Source of the DNA: Clostridium zeae
GTDB taxonomy: Bacteria; Bacillota; Clostridia; Clostridiales; Clostridiaceae
Direction of reading: 5' to 3'
Assembly (NCBI RefSeq): GCF_017312485.1
Contig: NZ_BMBA01000002.1
Location: 1 to 64,000, forward strand
Length of the DNA stretch: 64,000 nt
Position numbers and translations under genes: made by a program. Shown here piece by piece: positions 7,763-15,817 of the stretch. The notes below the pieces were generated by a model that saw only the letters and a list, made by a program, of their open reading frames with translations, was not told the DNA's origin and did not search any database. Within the stretch, counting starts at the first letter, position 1. Every line of letters begins with the position of its first letter.

Positions 7763-9241
7763 CTATAAAATTATGCAGATAAGTCCACCATTACCTTCAT
7801 TTATTATCTTTTGAAGGGTCTTTTGGATCTTAACTTGTACGTCCTCTGGCATCTTGTAGAGCTTGTTCTGTAGTCCTTCTTTTACAAGAACTTCAAGGGA
7901 TTTACCGAACATATTACTCTGCCATAGTTTTGTTGGATCACTTTCGAACTGTTCTAGAAGAGACTTAAATAACTCTTCTGTTTCTTTTTCAGTACCCATT
8001 ATTGGTGATATCTCTGTTTCGATATCAGCCTTTATAAAATGCAAGCTTGGAGCGCTAGCTTTTAGCTTAACCACATACTTTCCACCTTGCTTTACGAACT
8101 CTGGATCTTCAAATTTCATTTCTGTTAGCTGAGGGGCTACAAGTCCATAACCTGTTTCTTTAACTTCCTTCAAAGCATCTGAAACCTTATCATACTCAAC
8201 CTTTGCTTCATTAAGGTCTTTCATTAAAGTCATAAGTTCACTTTCTGATGATATATCGTTGCCACACAATTCACTAAGTATTTTATAGAAAATGCCATGC
8301 TTTGGATTTAGCTTTATTCTTGCTGTACCATCGCCTAGGTTCATCTCATCAATATCAGTAAGTCCCATGAAATCTTCATCTCTATATCCATCCAAGCAAG
8401 TCTTTATATCTCTAACTTTAAATATGTTTTTACACATATCCTTAACTATGTTTAAGAAATTCTCTTTTAACCAGTGAGATGGATCCAATTTTTCTATCCA
8501 TTCTGGCATATCTATGTTTACTTCCTTCACTGGGAATTCCTTAAGTACTTTTTTGAATAAATGGGTTATGTCTTCTTCCTTCATGGATAATACATCCATA
8601 ACCTGCACTGGAACACTGTACTTTGCTTCAAGTTGAAGTTTAAGTTCCTTTGTTTCAGGTGCATTTACTTTAGTTGTATTAAGTACAATTATGAAAGGCT
8701 TATCTATTGTTTTTAATTCTTGAATTACTCTTTCCTCAGCATCAACATAATCTTCTCTAGCTATTCCTGTTATACTGCCATCTGTTGTTATAACTAAGCC
8801 GATAGTTGAATGATCTGTTATTACCTTTCTTGTACCGATTTCAGCAGCATCTTCAAAAGGAATTTCATAATCAAACCATGGAGTGGTAACCATCTTTGCT
8901 TGCTCACCCTCCATATAGCCTAAGGCTCCTTTTACAATATAACCAACACAATCAACCATTCTTACCTTGAATTTCAAGCCTTCATCTAAAGAGATTTCTA
9001 TAGCTTCATTAGGTATGAATTTAGGTTCAGTAGTATGAATACTTTTGCCTGATCCTGATTGTGGCAGCTCATCCTTAGCCCTTTCTTTTTTATATGAATT
9101 TTCTATCTTTGGTATTACCATAAGATCCATGAATCTTTTAATAAATGTAGACTTACCAGTTCTTACAGGCCCAACAACACCAACGTAAATGTCACCTTGG
9201 GTTCTTTCAGCTATATCCTTATATATATTAAAGCTGTCCAA
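7763..9241 (-). CDS. spoIVA: Stage IV sporulation protein A (spore coat ATPase)
   Basis: SpoIVA polymerises on the forespore surface with ATP hydrolysis and forms the base of the spore coat. Residues from LDSFNIYKDIAERTQGD, the Walker A GPVRTGKST (about residues 24-32) and the sensor region VDCVGYIVKGALGY match the family closely. I set the start at the TTG at 9241, with GGAGG 7 nt upstream. That gives 492 aa, the same length as B. subtilis SpoIVA; the open frame runs further up to 9364 but has no support. Family knowledge predicts sigma-E control; I could not find a convincing sigma-E promoter. Confidence 0.95.
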   Translation of the reverse strand: MDSFNIYKDIAERTQGDIYVGVVGPVRTGKSTFIKRFMDLMVIPKIENSYKKERAKDELPQSGSGKSIHTTEPKFIPNEAIEISLDEGLKFKVRMVDCVGYIVKGALGYMEGEQAKMVTTPWFDYEIPFEDAAEIGTRKVITDHSTIGLVITTDGSITGIAREDYVDAEERVIQELKTIDKPFIIVLNTTKVNAPETKELKLQLEAKYSVPVQVMDVLSMKEEDITHLFKKVLKEFPVKEVNIDMPEWIEKLDPSHWLKENFLNIVKDMCKNIFKVRDIKTCLDGYRDEDFMGLTDIDEMNLGDGTARIKLNPKHGIFYKILSELCGNDISSESELMTLMKDLNEAKVEYDKVSDALKEVKETGYGLVAPQLTEMKFEDPEFVKQGGKYVVKLKASAPSLHFIKADIETEISPIMGTEKETEELFKSLLEQFESDPTKLWQSNMFGKSLEVLVKEGLQNKLYKMPEDVQVKIQKTLQKIINEGNGGLICIIL

Positions 9242-9634
9242 GATATACCCTCCTATATATATTATTAACACTACATATATATTAAAATAATTCGGAAAAT
9301 ATACATGATTTTTTCTGATTTTAGAATATATATTAGTATTTTTGAGAGTGAGAAAACCACACACATCTCATATTTCAAATATATTCACAGGAGTATATAA
9401 ATACATCTTTTTATAATTAAATAATTAAAAATATTTTTGGAGCATTTAATTTACAACTATTTAAAAGTCTTTCGCTCATACCTTTTAGTATTAATAAACT
9501 AATAAACGAAGTTAGATCCATGTAATTCAACTATGTTATAATTTATAGAGATCATAATAAATACTGATATTAATAATGAATTCACTTATAATATATTAAG
9601 TTAATTATTTCTTTTATGAATTGAGGGATAGAAA
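9242..9634. other. Divergent intergenic region between spoIVA and a GNAT gene
   Basis: Very AT-rich DNA that must hold two divergent promoters. A TATAAT on the plus strand near 9534-9539 may serve the GNAT gene. No repeat copy, no hairpin and no further ORF are evident. Confidence 0.5.
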
Positions 9635-10084
9635 ATGAAGATTATCAAGAAGAACCCTACAGACCACGACGCTATTATCTTAATGGATGAGTTATCAAAA
9701 ACTTTAGAATCAATAACAGGTAACAGTGGAAAAAATTCTTTTGATCCAAGAGATGTCTGTGTCCCACGTTCCTTGTTTGTAATTGCATATGGCGAAGGCG
9801 AAGAACCATTAGGCTGCGGTGCTATACGCCCTATTGATGATAATATAGCTGAAGTCAAAAGAATGTTTGCTAAAGCTAAAACCAAAGGTATTGGAACAAA
9901 GATTCTTCTACATTTAGAATCGGAAGCATTAGAGTTAGGTTATTCAACCCTATGGCTTGAGACTAGAGTAATAAACAGAGCTGCAGTAGCTTTCTACAAA
10001 AAGAACGGTTATATTCAAATTCCAAACTATGGTAAATATAAAGATAATTCTAAAGCAATTTGTTTTGAGAAAAAATTACTTTAA
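9635..10084 (+). CDS. GNAT family N-acetyltransferase
   Basis: 149 aa. The acetyl-CoA binding region is VKRMFAKAKTKGIGTKILLHLE (about residues 75-96), close to the Q/RxxGxG/A motif, with the late LETRVINRAAVAFYKKNGY stretch typical of GNAT enzymes. The substrate is not predictable. GAGGG lies 7 nt before ATG. One of five GNAT genes in this window. Confidence 0.85.
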   Translation: MKIIKKNPTDHDAIILMDELSKTLESITGNSGKNSFDPRDVCVPRSLFVIAYGEGEEPLGCGAIRPIDDNIAEVKRMFAKAKTKGIGTKILLHLESEALELGYSTLWLETRVINRAAVAFYKKNGYIQIPNYGKYKDNSKAICFEKKLL

Positions 10085-10108
10085 ATGGATTTAAGATTTA
10101 CACTTCTC

Positions 10109-10468
10109 CTACTTGTACAAACAATAATACTCTGAAGTGAAAAATTGTTCTTGGAAATTCACCGCTTTCTTTATATCTTCTTCTTTCAAAATAATATTCT
10201 CAGGAACTACAATCCACTTATCCTCCACATCATCTAACCTATGTACTACAGCTATTACCTTTCCAGTAAAACTTTTTACTGGAATATCAATTCCTAAGAT
10301 ATAAGCATCCTGTTCTGCTCCATCGCCAGCAATGATTCCTTCTACATACCCATAGTTTACATTATAAAAAATCGTTTTATGTCTTGGATGATATGTGCCT
10401 AGTGGTCTATCAACTGTAACTGTAACCATTTTTCCTAAAATATCATAGCTACTCATAAAAACTTTCAT
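10109..10468 (-). CDS. Inorganic pyrophosphatase-like protein
   Basis: 119 aa. VDRPLGTYHP, NYGYVEG and GDGAEQDAYILGID align with the class I pyrophosphatase core. The metal-binding DxDPxD is changed to DGAEQD, so only part of the usual acidic set remains. Short proteins of this kind are often annotated as pyrophosphatases in Firmicutes, but activity is doubtful. The start is unclear: GGAG touches the first ATG with no spacing and lies 12 nt before the ATG at codon 5 (10456), which better matches homologues. Confidence 0.7.
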   Translation of the reverse strand: MKVFMSSYDILGKMVTVTVDRPLGTYHPRHKTIFYNVNYGYVEGIIAGDGAEQDAYILGIDIPVKSFTGKVIAVVHRLDDVEDKWIVVPENIILKEEDIKKAVNFQEQFFTSEYYCLYK

Positions 10469-10478
10469 CTCCTTTAAT

Positions 10479-10760
10479 TTAGGTGCTGTTAAAACTCCAT
10501 GTTGAAATTAAATGATTAATCATTCAATGCTTTAATGAGCTTACGCAAAGAATTAATATGATCCTGTAATATTCCACCAATGCATCGCTTCATAATAGAT
10601 TTTATATTTTCAAATTATCTGCTTAGAACCCAGTAGAGTTTTGAAAATAGTTTAACTCAAAGAGTAAAAATTATATCGCCTTCCAGAATTTCTTCACATA
10701 CGTTCAGAAGAGTCAGATGCGTAAAAAATACTACATCTAAAAGTATACACATTTACGCTT
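10479..10760. repeat. Composite of decayed repeats B, A and C
   Basis: Three decayed repeats in a row. 10479-10557 matches the 3' end of family B on the minus strand (TGTTGAAATTAA, then GCTTTAATGAGCTTACGC). 10581-10657 is a worn family A copy (TTTTCAAATTATCTGC...). 10685-10735 looks like the GAATTTCTTCA...CAGATGCG part of family C. None has both intact ends. Confidence 0.65.
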
Positions 10761-11036
10761 TCCATTTCGAATACAACCCATAATATCCATATTATAGTTT
10801 AAAACACTTTTCGGTCTTCTTCTAAACTAAAACTCTATAGCTTTATAGAACCTTCAGTATATCCATAGAATTTTTATAAACATTTTTAAATAACATTTAC
10901 AATTTTATAGTCATTTTTGCTTTTTGTTTATATAATATTATATATAACCAAAATATTCTCATATTGTTCTATAAAACATTTATTTCAGACCTAACTGTTT
11001 TAAAATCGTAACTTATCAAATTTAAGGGGGCATATT
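10761..11036. other. Intergenic DNA before the two-domain GNAT gene
   Basis: AT-rich DNA with no ORF. It should hold the promoter of the plus-strand gene at 11037; TATAAT near 10934-10939 is a candidate -10 but has no clear -35. Confidence 0.4.
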
Positions 11037-11906
11037 ATGATTAAGAACTATTTACAATTATCTGAAGAAGATCAAAAAGAAGCATATAAATTCTTAACTA
11101 ATGATAAATCAATTTATACTAATTTAGCATATATGGACAAAGATTTAAAATCTGATTTATTTGGATTTGGTGAAGGAGTATTATTTTGCGTGGAAGATTG
11201 CAATATAACAGGAGCAATTAAAATAATTCTAAAGGAATGTCCAATTAAAGCTATAACTTACGCAATATATCTATCCATTTCACCAACTTGCTCTAAAACT
11301 ACAAATATTATACTAAAAGAACTTATTGAAGCTTCAAAAAAATTAGTATTAAAACATAATGCTAAGGAGTTTTATCTAGCCACCCTTGATGATAAATTAA
11401 TTAATTCACTCAATACTTTAAATTATTTCGAACAATACTCTGCGCTTAAGATGACTTTAGATTCTAGGGAAATAACAATTCCAACCTTAGCTTTAATTCC
11501 ATTGTCTGAAGAAAATAAGAAACAATATCTTGATATAAATAACGACGCCTTTAGCGAAGCACCAAATGGATCCACTTTATATGCAAATGAAGTAGATGAA
11601 TATATAAAAAAAGCTGATGATAACAATTGCTACTTTATCGTAAAACAAAATGGACATGAAATAGGCTTTTTGCTATTTGAAATTAAGGATGGAAAGGCTC
11701 TTTTTGATCTTGGATTAAGGAAAGCTTTTAGAGGAAAAGGCTATGGAAAGATGCTTCTTGAAACAGCTATAGATTTTTTAGATAAGAAGCAGGTTGAAGA
11801 AATAGGGCTTATCGTTATAACTAAAAATACTTTAGCTTACAATATGTATATTAAGAGAGGTTTTAAAAAGCAAAGAGTTCTTTCTAAATGGTTCCAGATT
11901 ATCTGA
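11037..11906 (+). CDS. Two-domain GNAT acetyltransferase
   Basis: 289 aa. The C-terminal half (about 150-289) is a clear GNAT domain with LRKAFRGKGYGKMLLETAID (acetyl-CoA loop, about 230-249) and YNMYIKRGFKK near the end. The N-terminal half keeps the size and fold pattern of a second, degenerate GNAT domain with no clear CoA loop. Tandem GNAT proteins of this layout are common. Strong ribosome site (AAGGGGG, 6 nt before ATG). Confidence 0.8.
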   Translation: MIKNYLQLSEEDQKEAYKFLTNDKSIYTNLAYMDKDLKSDLFGFGEGVLFCVEDCNITGAIKIILKECPIKAITYAIYLSISPTCSKTTNIILKELIEASKKLVLKHNAKEFYLATLDDKLINSLNTLNYFEQYSALKMTLDSREITIPTLALIPLSEENKKQYLDINNDAFSEAPNGSTLYANEVDEYIKKADDNNCYFIVKQNGHEIGFLLFEIKDGKALFDLGLRKAFRGKGYGKMLLETAIDFLDKKQVEEIGLIVITKNTLAYNMYIKRGFKKQRVLSKWFQII

Positions 11907-11975
11907 CAAGCTTTAGCCTACTTTTATAATTTCATAGAGTTCTCCCTTTTCTTCAATCAAATAATTAAATTCTAT

Positions 11976-12024
11976 AAAAAAGAAGCTAAGAAAGTATACT
12001 CATAACCCTTCTTAACTTCTTTTT
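11976..12024. terminator. Bidirectional terminator
   Basis: AAAAAGAAG.TAAGAA (from 11976) pairs with TTCTTA.CTTCTTTTT (to 12024), with T-runs on both strands. It lies between the convergent GNAT gene (plus, ends 11906) and the small membrane gene (minus, ends 12046). Confidence 0.8.
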
Positions 12025-12045
12025 GTTTTTGTTTTTGTAAATCAT

Positions 12046-12327
12046 CTAATTTTTATTAACAAATACATGTTTTGAAAAAATGTTCTTTCCAGCATAGTAC
12101 AAAATAATTAGAACTAGAAGCGCAAAGAATCCTATATAGTAAAATAACACACCAGCAATTATCCATAAACCGCCATCAAATATAGCCCATTGTCTTTCTG
12201 TCCCTTCAGGATACTTATACTTTACTACATTATAGGTACCATTTTTTCCTAAGTATTTTCCCTTAATGATAGCCATAATTCCGTTTATGATTAAAAATAT
12301 AATAAATAGCTTCTCGTCTGTCTTCAT
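12046..12327 (-). CDS. Small membrane protein (intact duplicate)
   Basis: 93 aa with hydrophobic segments at about 8-22, 48-66 and 68-82. No family recognised. GAGGAA lies 8 nt before ATG. A decayed second copy of its first 40 codons lies at 14309-14431. The intact copy here follows a fragment of the phosphotransferase 3' end, so the order phosphotransferase/membrane protein occurs twice around cysS. Confidence 0.65.
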   Translation of the reverse strand: MKTDEKLFIIFLIINGIMAIIKGKYLGKNGTYNVVKYKYPEGTERQWAIFDGGLWIIAGVLFYYIGFFALLVLIILYYAGKNIFSKHVFVNKN

Positions 12328-12352
12328 ATATTAGTTCCTCTTCCAATGAAAT

Positions 12353-12430
12353 TTTCATTAGTTTGGATTTTCACCCTTTCTTGCTTCAATAATCTCTGAT
12401 AAATAATCTTGTAGCATTTTTCTTGTAATT
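12353..12430 (-). pseudogene. 3' tail of a duplicated phosphotransferase gene
   Basis: On the minus strand this encodes LQDYLSEIIEARKGENPN and a stop. The C-terminus of the intact phosphotransferase at 14458 is IKDYLSVIIEARKGECPNE. DNA identity continues into the following spacer (TGAAATTTTCAT). The rest of the gene is missing, cut off close to the cysS stop codon. Confidence 0.7.
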
Positions 12431-12452
12431 TACACATAAAAGTACTAATTAC

Positions 12453-13868
12453 TTACAACTTTGGTTTCCATGTAGTCCCTTCTTTTGAATCAAAGAGTTC
12501 TACATTTCTTTCTAAAAGTATCTTTCTTATTTCATCTGCTCTAGCCCAATTTTTTTCCATTCTCGCTCTATTTCTTTCAAGGATAAGTAATTCAATATAT
12601 TCTTCATCCATATCAACATTACTATCTACTTCTTCTATTGTTGTAAGATTTAATGATAATACTTTATCAAAATCTTCTATCAAATACATTTTCTCTGCAT
12701 TATTTAACTCATCACTTTTAATAACCTCTGATAAAACTGTGAGAGCATTAGCTGTATTTAAATCATCGCTTATGTGAGCCGCAAAACTTGTCTGATACTT
12801 TTCTATTTTTCTCTCTCCTATAGTCTCCTCGATCTTTTTATTTTTAATAATATTTTTAATCTTACTCTTAAGTTTTTTAAGCGATTTTTGAGAGTCTATT
12901 AGACTCTCAAAACTAAAAACTAGCTGTTTCCTATATCTTGACTGCAAATTAAAAAACCTATAATCTAATGGATCATAACCTTTTTCTATAAGTTTCGAAA
13001 TAGTCAAAAAATCCCCAGAAGATTTTGACATTTTTCCGTTATCCATAACCAAAAACTCTCCGTGCATCCAGTAGTTTACCCATTTATGACCTGTTGCACA
13101 TTCTGATTGAGCTATCTCGTTTGTATGATGTACTGGAATATGATCTATCCCACCGCAATGTATATCAATCCTCTCACCTAGGTACTTCATTGACATAGCC
13201 GAGCACTCAATATGCCAGCCCGGAAATCCAGTTCCCCATGGTGATTCCCATTGCATTATTTGATTAGAAAATTTCGAATTTGTAAACCACAATACGAAAT
13301 CAAGAGGATTCTTTTTAAACGGATCTACTTCTACTCTACCTCCAGCCTCAAGTTCTTCCATACTAAGGTTTGCAAGTTTAGAATATTCAGGATACTTTTC
13401 TATCGAAAAATAAACATTCCCATTAGCTATATAAGTAAATCCTCTTTCTTCAAGCTTTTTGATAAAATTAATCATATCACCAATATGCTCAGTGGCTCTG
13501 CAAATAACTGTAGGTTTCGTAATGTTTAACAACTGGCAGTCTTTCAAAAATTCATCTTCATAAAACCTGGCTATTTCCCACACTGTCTTCTTTTCTCTGC
13601 TGGCACCTAAAGCCATTTTATCTTCTCCAGTATCAGAATCTGACTCTAAATGACCTACATCAGTAATATTCATTACATGCTTAACCTTCAATCCTATATA
13701 CTCCATAGACTTTTTTAAAACATCCTCAAATATATAAGTTCTTAAGTTTCCTATATGAGCAAAATTGTATACTGTTGGACCGCAAGTATAAAGTTTTATC
13801 TTACCTTCTTCTATTGGAATTACCTCTTCTTTTTTTCTGCTGAAACTATTATAAATCTTTATATTCAT
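12453..13868 (-). CDS. cysS: Cysteinyl-tRNA synthetase
   Basis: 471 aa class I synthetase that charges tRNA-Cys. HIGH is FAHIGNLRTY (about 36-45), KMSKS is GKMSKSSG (about 272-279), and the zinc ligands are seen in LYTCGPT (Cys29), WHIECSAMS and HHTNEIAQSE. Length fits the family. AGGAGG lies 8 nt before ATG. The leader upstream carries a short Cys-rich ORF and a terminator (14050-14189). A partial duplication flanks the gene on both sides. Confidence 0.97.
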   Translation of the reverse strand: MNIKIYNSFSRKKEEVIPIEEGKIKLYTCGPTVYNFAHIGNLRTYIFEDVLKKSMEYIGLKVKHVMNITDVGHLESDSDTGEDKMALGASREKKTVWEIARFYEDEFLKDCQLLNITKPTVICRATEHIGDMINFIKKLEERGFTYIANGNVYFSIEKYPEYSKLANLSMEELEAGGRVEVDPFKKNPLDFVLWFTNSKFSNQIMQWESPWGTGFPGWHIECSAMSMKYLGERIDIHCGGIDHIPVHHTNEIAQSECATGHKWVNYWMHGEFLVMDNGKMSKSSGDFLTISKLIEKGYDPLDYRFFNLQSRYRKQLVFSFESLIDSQKSLKKLKSKIKNIIKNKKIEETIGERKIEKYQTSFAAHISDDLNTANALTVLSEVIKSDELNNAEKMYLIEDFDKVLSLNLTTIEEVDSNVDMDEEYIELLILERNRARMEKNWARADEIRKILLERNVELFDSKEGTTWKPKL

Positions 13869-14049
13869 ATGTTTTTCCTCCTAATTTTTAAAAATAAGGT
13901 TATATATTAAAAAGCTACGTTAATTATAGAATCTTGCAAATTAATCAAATAACGCCTAACTAAATATACACTGTTCAAGTATTTACTAAATATACTCTAT
14001 TACCACAGAAGTAGCTCTCTAGAAAGCAATAATACTTTAAAATACCTTT

Positions 14050-14084
14050 AAAAACAAAAAACTGCAGGCAAGAAACCTGCAGTT
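14050..14084 (-). terminator. Attenuator-type terminator in the cysS leader
   Basis: AACTGCAGG (14060-14068) and CCTGCAGTT (14076-14084) form a perfect 9-bp GC-containing stem with loop CAAGAAA. On the minus strand it is followed by TTTTTTGTTTTT (14050-14061). It lies 40 nt after the stop of the Cys-rich leader ORF and about 180 nt before cysS. Confidence 0.85.
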
Positions 14085-14119
14085 GATAATCCTAAAGTTT
14101 ATATTCAAGGATATCTCAA
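14083..14119 (-). promoter_or_regulatory. Second stem in the cysS leader
   Basis: TTGATAATCC (14083-14092) can pair with GGATATCTCAA (14109-14119) with one bulge, forming a hairpin between the leader ORF and the terminator. It shares two bases with the terminator stem. Its role as pause or antiterminator is a guess. Confidence 0.35.
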
Positions 14120-14123
14120 GAAA

Positions 14124-14189
14124 TCACAGACTAGTTGCTTTGTTTTTTACCAATATAAAGTTAGTTAGTAAACAGCAACAACAATTCAT
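14124..14189 (-). CDS. Cys-rich leader peptide of cysS
   Basis: 21 codons, MNCCCCLLTNFILVKNKATSL in sequence (21 residues, given here as MNCCCC then LLTNFILVKN then KATSL). Four Cys codons (TGT TGT TGC TGT) follow at codons 3-6. AAGGAGGAG lies exactly 7 nt before ATG. The Cys codons can pair with a segment later in the ORF (GTTGC with GCAAC, TGTTT with AAACA). Together with the terminator 40 nt on and cysS behind it, this fits ribosome-mediated attenuation in response to Cys-tRNA supply. The antiterminator fold is not resolved. Confidence 0.65.
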   Translation of the reverse strand: MNCCCCLLTNFILVKNKATSL

Positions 14190-14221
14190 CTTGAAACTCC
14201 TCCTTAGAACCATATAATTTT

Positions 14222-14227
14222 ATTATA
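14222..14227 (-). promoter_or_regulatory. -10 box of the cysS leader transcript
   Basis: A consensus TATAAT lies on the minus strand 17 nt upstream of the leader ribosome site, placing a start near 14215. No good -35 is seen 17 bp further up. Confidence 0.5.
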
Positions 14228-14308
14228 CCCAAAATCAACCAAAAATCATATACCTTTAATTTTAGCAGCAATAATTTTTATATCAATTTCTAATAGATGC
14301 CTAAAAAT

Positions 14309-14431
14309 CTATACCATAATATGTTTTACTACATTATAAGTAGCATTTTTCCCAAAGTAATTTCCTTTAACTATAGCCATAAGTCCGTTTATTATTAAAA
14401 ATATTATATAAAGCTACTCGTCTGTCTTCAT
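14309..14431 (-). pseudogene. Decayed copy of the small membrane protein gene
   Basis: It reads MKTDE, a TAG stop, then LYIIFLIINGLMAIVKGNYF and on to GKNATYNVVK before the match ends. The intact gene at 12046 begins MKTDEKLFIIFLIINGIMAI. So a Lys codon became TAG and the 3' half is lost. It sits directly after the phosphotransferase gene and just upstream of the cysS leader promoter. Confidence 0.75.
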
Positions 14432-14457
14432 ATTTAGTGCCTCCTATAATGAAATTT

Positions 14458-15192
14458 TCATTCATTTGGACATTCTCCTTTTCTTGCTTCAATAATCACT
14501 GATAAATAATCCTTAATCGTTTCTCTTGCAACTTCCATTTCACTTAAATATAAATCTGCTAAAGCTTTTTTGAATTCTAAAAGCTGTTCTCTATTCTCAG
14601 TATCAGTTGGAACAGGTGTATACTCCACTAAAAACACTGTTCTTGCTATATCATATAGAAAATCGCCCTGACAAACATTCATAAAGTCTATAACGATAGC
14701 GCGGTCACCTGATATTAAAATATTATCTGGATGGAAGTCTCCATGGCAGAATTTATTTCCTTCCGGAAGCATGTCTAATATTCTCAAAGCTTTTTGCTGC
14801 TCTATTGTTTTTGATGAAGATATATTTAATATATTTTCTCTTAAGAAATCTTTGTAATTAGGTACATGGCTAATATTATTCTGTCCCATTTTCTTATGCA
14901 ACCTTGCCATAATTATTGCACACTGCCTCACATCTCCTGTCTTTAAAACCCAATGTAGAAGTGATTCTCCCTCTGCTTTATCATATACAATGCCACACTG
15001 ATCTTCAAAATCTATGATTTCATAAGCCTTTGGTTTTTCAAAATCCATGTCTTCTATAGCCTTTGCATTATAAAACTCCCTTTTTATAGCCTCTTTAGAA
15101 TATCCTTTATGAAAAAGTTTAAGTACCCTATCATCTTCCCACTCATATACGATAGCAGTGTTTCCTACGCCAATTATTTTTTTAAGCTCCAC
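14458..15192 (-). CDS. Aminoglycoside/choline-kinase-like phosphotransferase
   Basis: Eukaryotic-kinase-like phosphotransferase of the APH family. The catalytic loop is HGDFHPDNIL and the metal-binding Asp is in VIDFMN; the N-lobe shows IGVGNTAIVYEW and VLKLFHK with the ATP Lys. The substrate is not known. I choose the GTG at 15192 because GGAGG lies 6 nt before it; the open frame extends six codons up to an ATG that lies upstream of this ribosome site. This gives 244 aa. A second copy of its 3' end is at 12353-12430. Confidence 0.8.
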   Translation of the reverse strand: MELKKIIGVGNTAIVYEWEDDRVLKLFHKGYSKEAIKREFYNAKAIEDMDFEKPKAYEIIDFEDQCGIVYDKAEGESLLHWVLKTGDVRQCAIIMARLHKKMGQNNISHVPNYKDFLRENILNISSSKTIEQQKALRILDMLPEGNKFCHGDFHPDNILISGDRAIVIDFMNVCQGDFLYDIARTVFLVEYTPVPTDTENREQLLEFKKALADLYLSEMEVARETIKDYLSVIIEARKGECPNE

Positions 15193-15263
15193 TTTAAGCC
15201 TCCAAATCATAAAATTACTAACTTCTTTAATTATAATTTCATTTTATTAATTTTAATCATACG

Positions 15264-15357
15264 GATGTACCACTTAGTATTAAAATTTATATTTTTACAT
15301 TCTCTCACCAGAAGCTGTGAGAGTTTTAAAAATAGATTTTGGTACGGACTGATACAA
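15264..15357. repeat. Dispersed palindromic repeat A, full copy 2
   Basis: GATGTACCACTTAGTA at the left end; the right end TGATACAAC is worn. The central stem is CTCTCAC/GTGAGAG with loop CAGAAGCT. The repeat ends exactly at the stop codon of the small membrane gene at 15358. Confidence 0.8.
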
Positions 15358-15606
15358 CTATTTTTCAATACTATTTTCTTTTGTTTTTTCATATCCATTA
15401 ACAACTAATACTGAAGCTATTAAAGCTAAAAAATATGAAGTACTGCCTCCTTCAGTTGTAACAAAATTTCCTGCTAGTATATATAGAACCAAGGATACTC
15501 CAAAAACTTTAAGTATGTATTGATTTTCTTTTTTCTTTAAAAATCTGTTTAAATTAAAATACTCTTCCTCGTCTTTTATAATCTTATTTTTATCATCCAC
15601 ATCCAC
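15358..15606 (-). CDS. Small membrane protein
   Basis: 82 aa starting at GTG with AGGAG 10 nt upstream. The N-terminal 30 residues are charged (DVDDKNKIIKDEEEYF), followed by two hydrophobic segments (about 32-48 and 56-72). No family recognised. Repeat A begins at its stop codon. Confidence 0.55.
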   Translation of the reverse strand: MDVDDKNKIIKDEEEYFNLNRFLKKKENQYILKVFGVSLVLYILAGNFVTTEGGSTSYFLALIASVLVVNGYEKTKENSIEK

Positions 15607-15712
15607 TTTAATCTACTCCTCAATTTTACTTTCACATAAATTGTATTATGATTCAATTAATGGTAATTATATCATAGAAGAGTATAATGGTATAATATAT
15701 AGCTTAAATATT

Positions 15713-15759
15713 AAAACTCCAATAATTTTAATTCTACACATTAAAACTATTGGAGTTTT
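15713..15759 (-). terminator. Terminator of secA2
   Basis: AAAACTCCAATA (15713-15724) and TATTGGAGTTTT (15748-15759) form a perfect 12-bp stem. On the minus strand it is followed by AATATTTAAG. It lies about 60 bp beyond the secA2 stop. Confidence 0.65.
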
Positions 15760-15817
15760 CTCATAGGCTCTTTTCTGGCAATAAGTGATTCAATATGTGA
15801 AAATTGAGCTCTTCTAT

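Noticed and set aside
9242-9364. 41-codon N-terminal extension of spoIVA
   Set aside because: No ribosome site at 9364; the TTG at 9241 has GGAGG and gives the family's exact 492-aa length.
13869-14300. T-box riboswitch before cysS
   Set aside because: I looked for the conserved AGGGTGGNACCGCG and found none on the minus strand.
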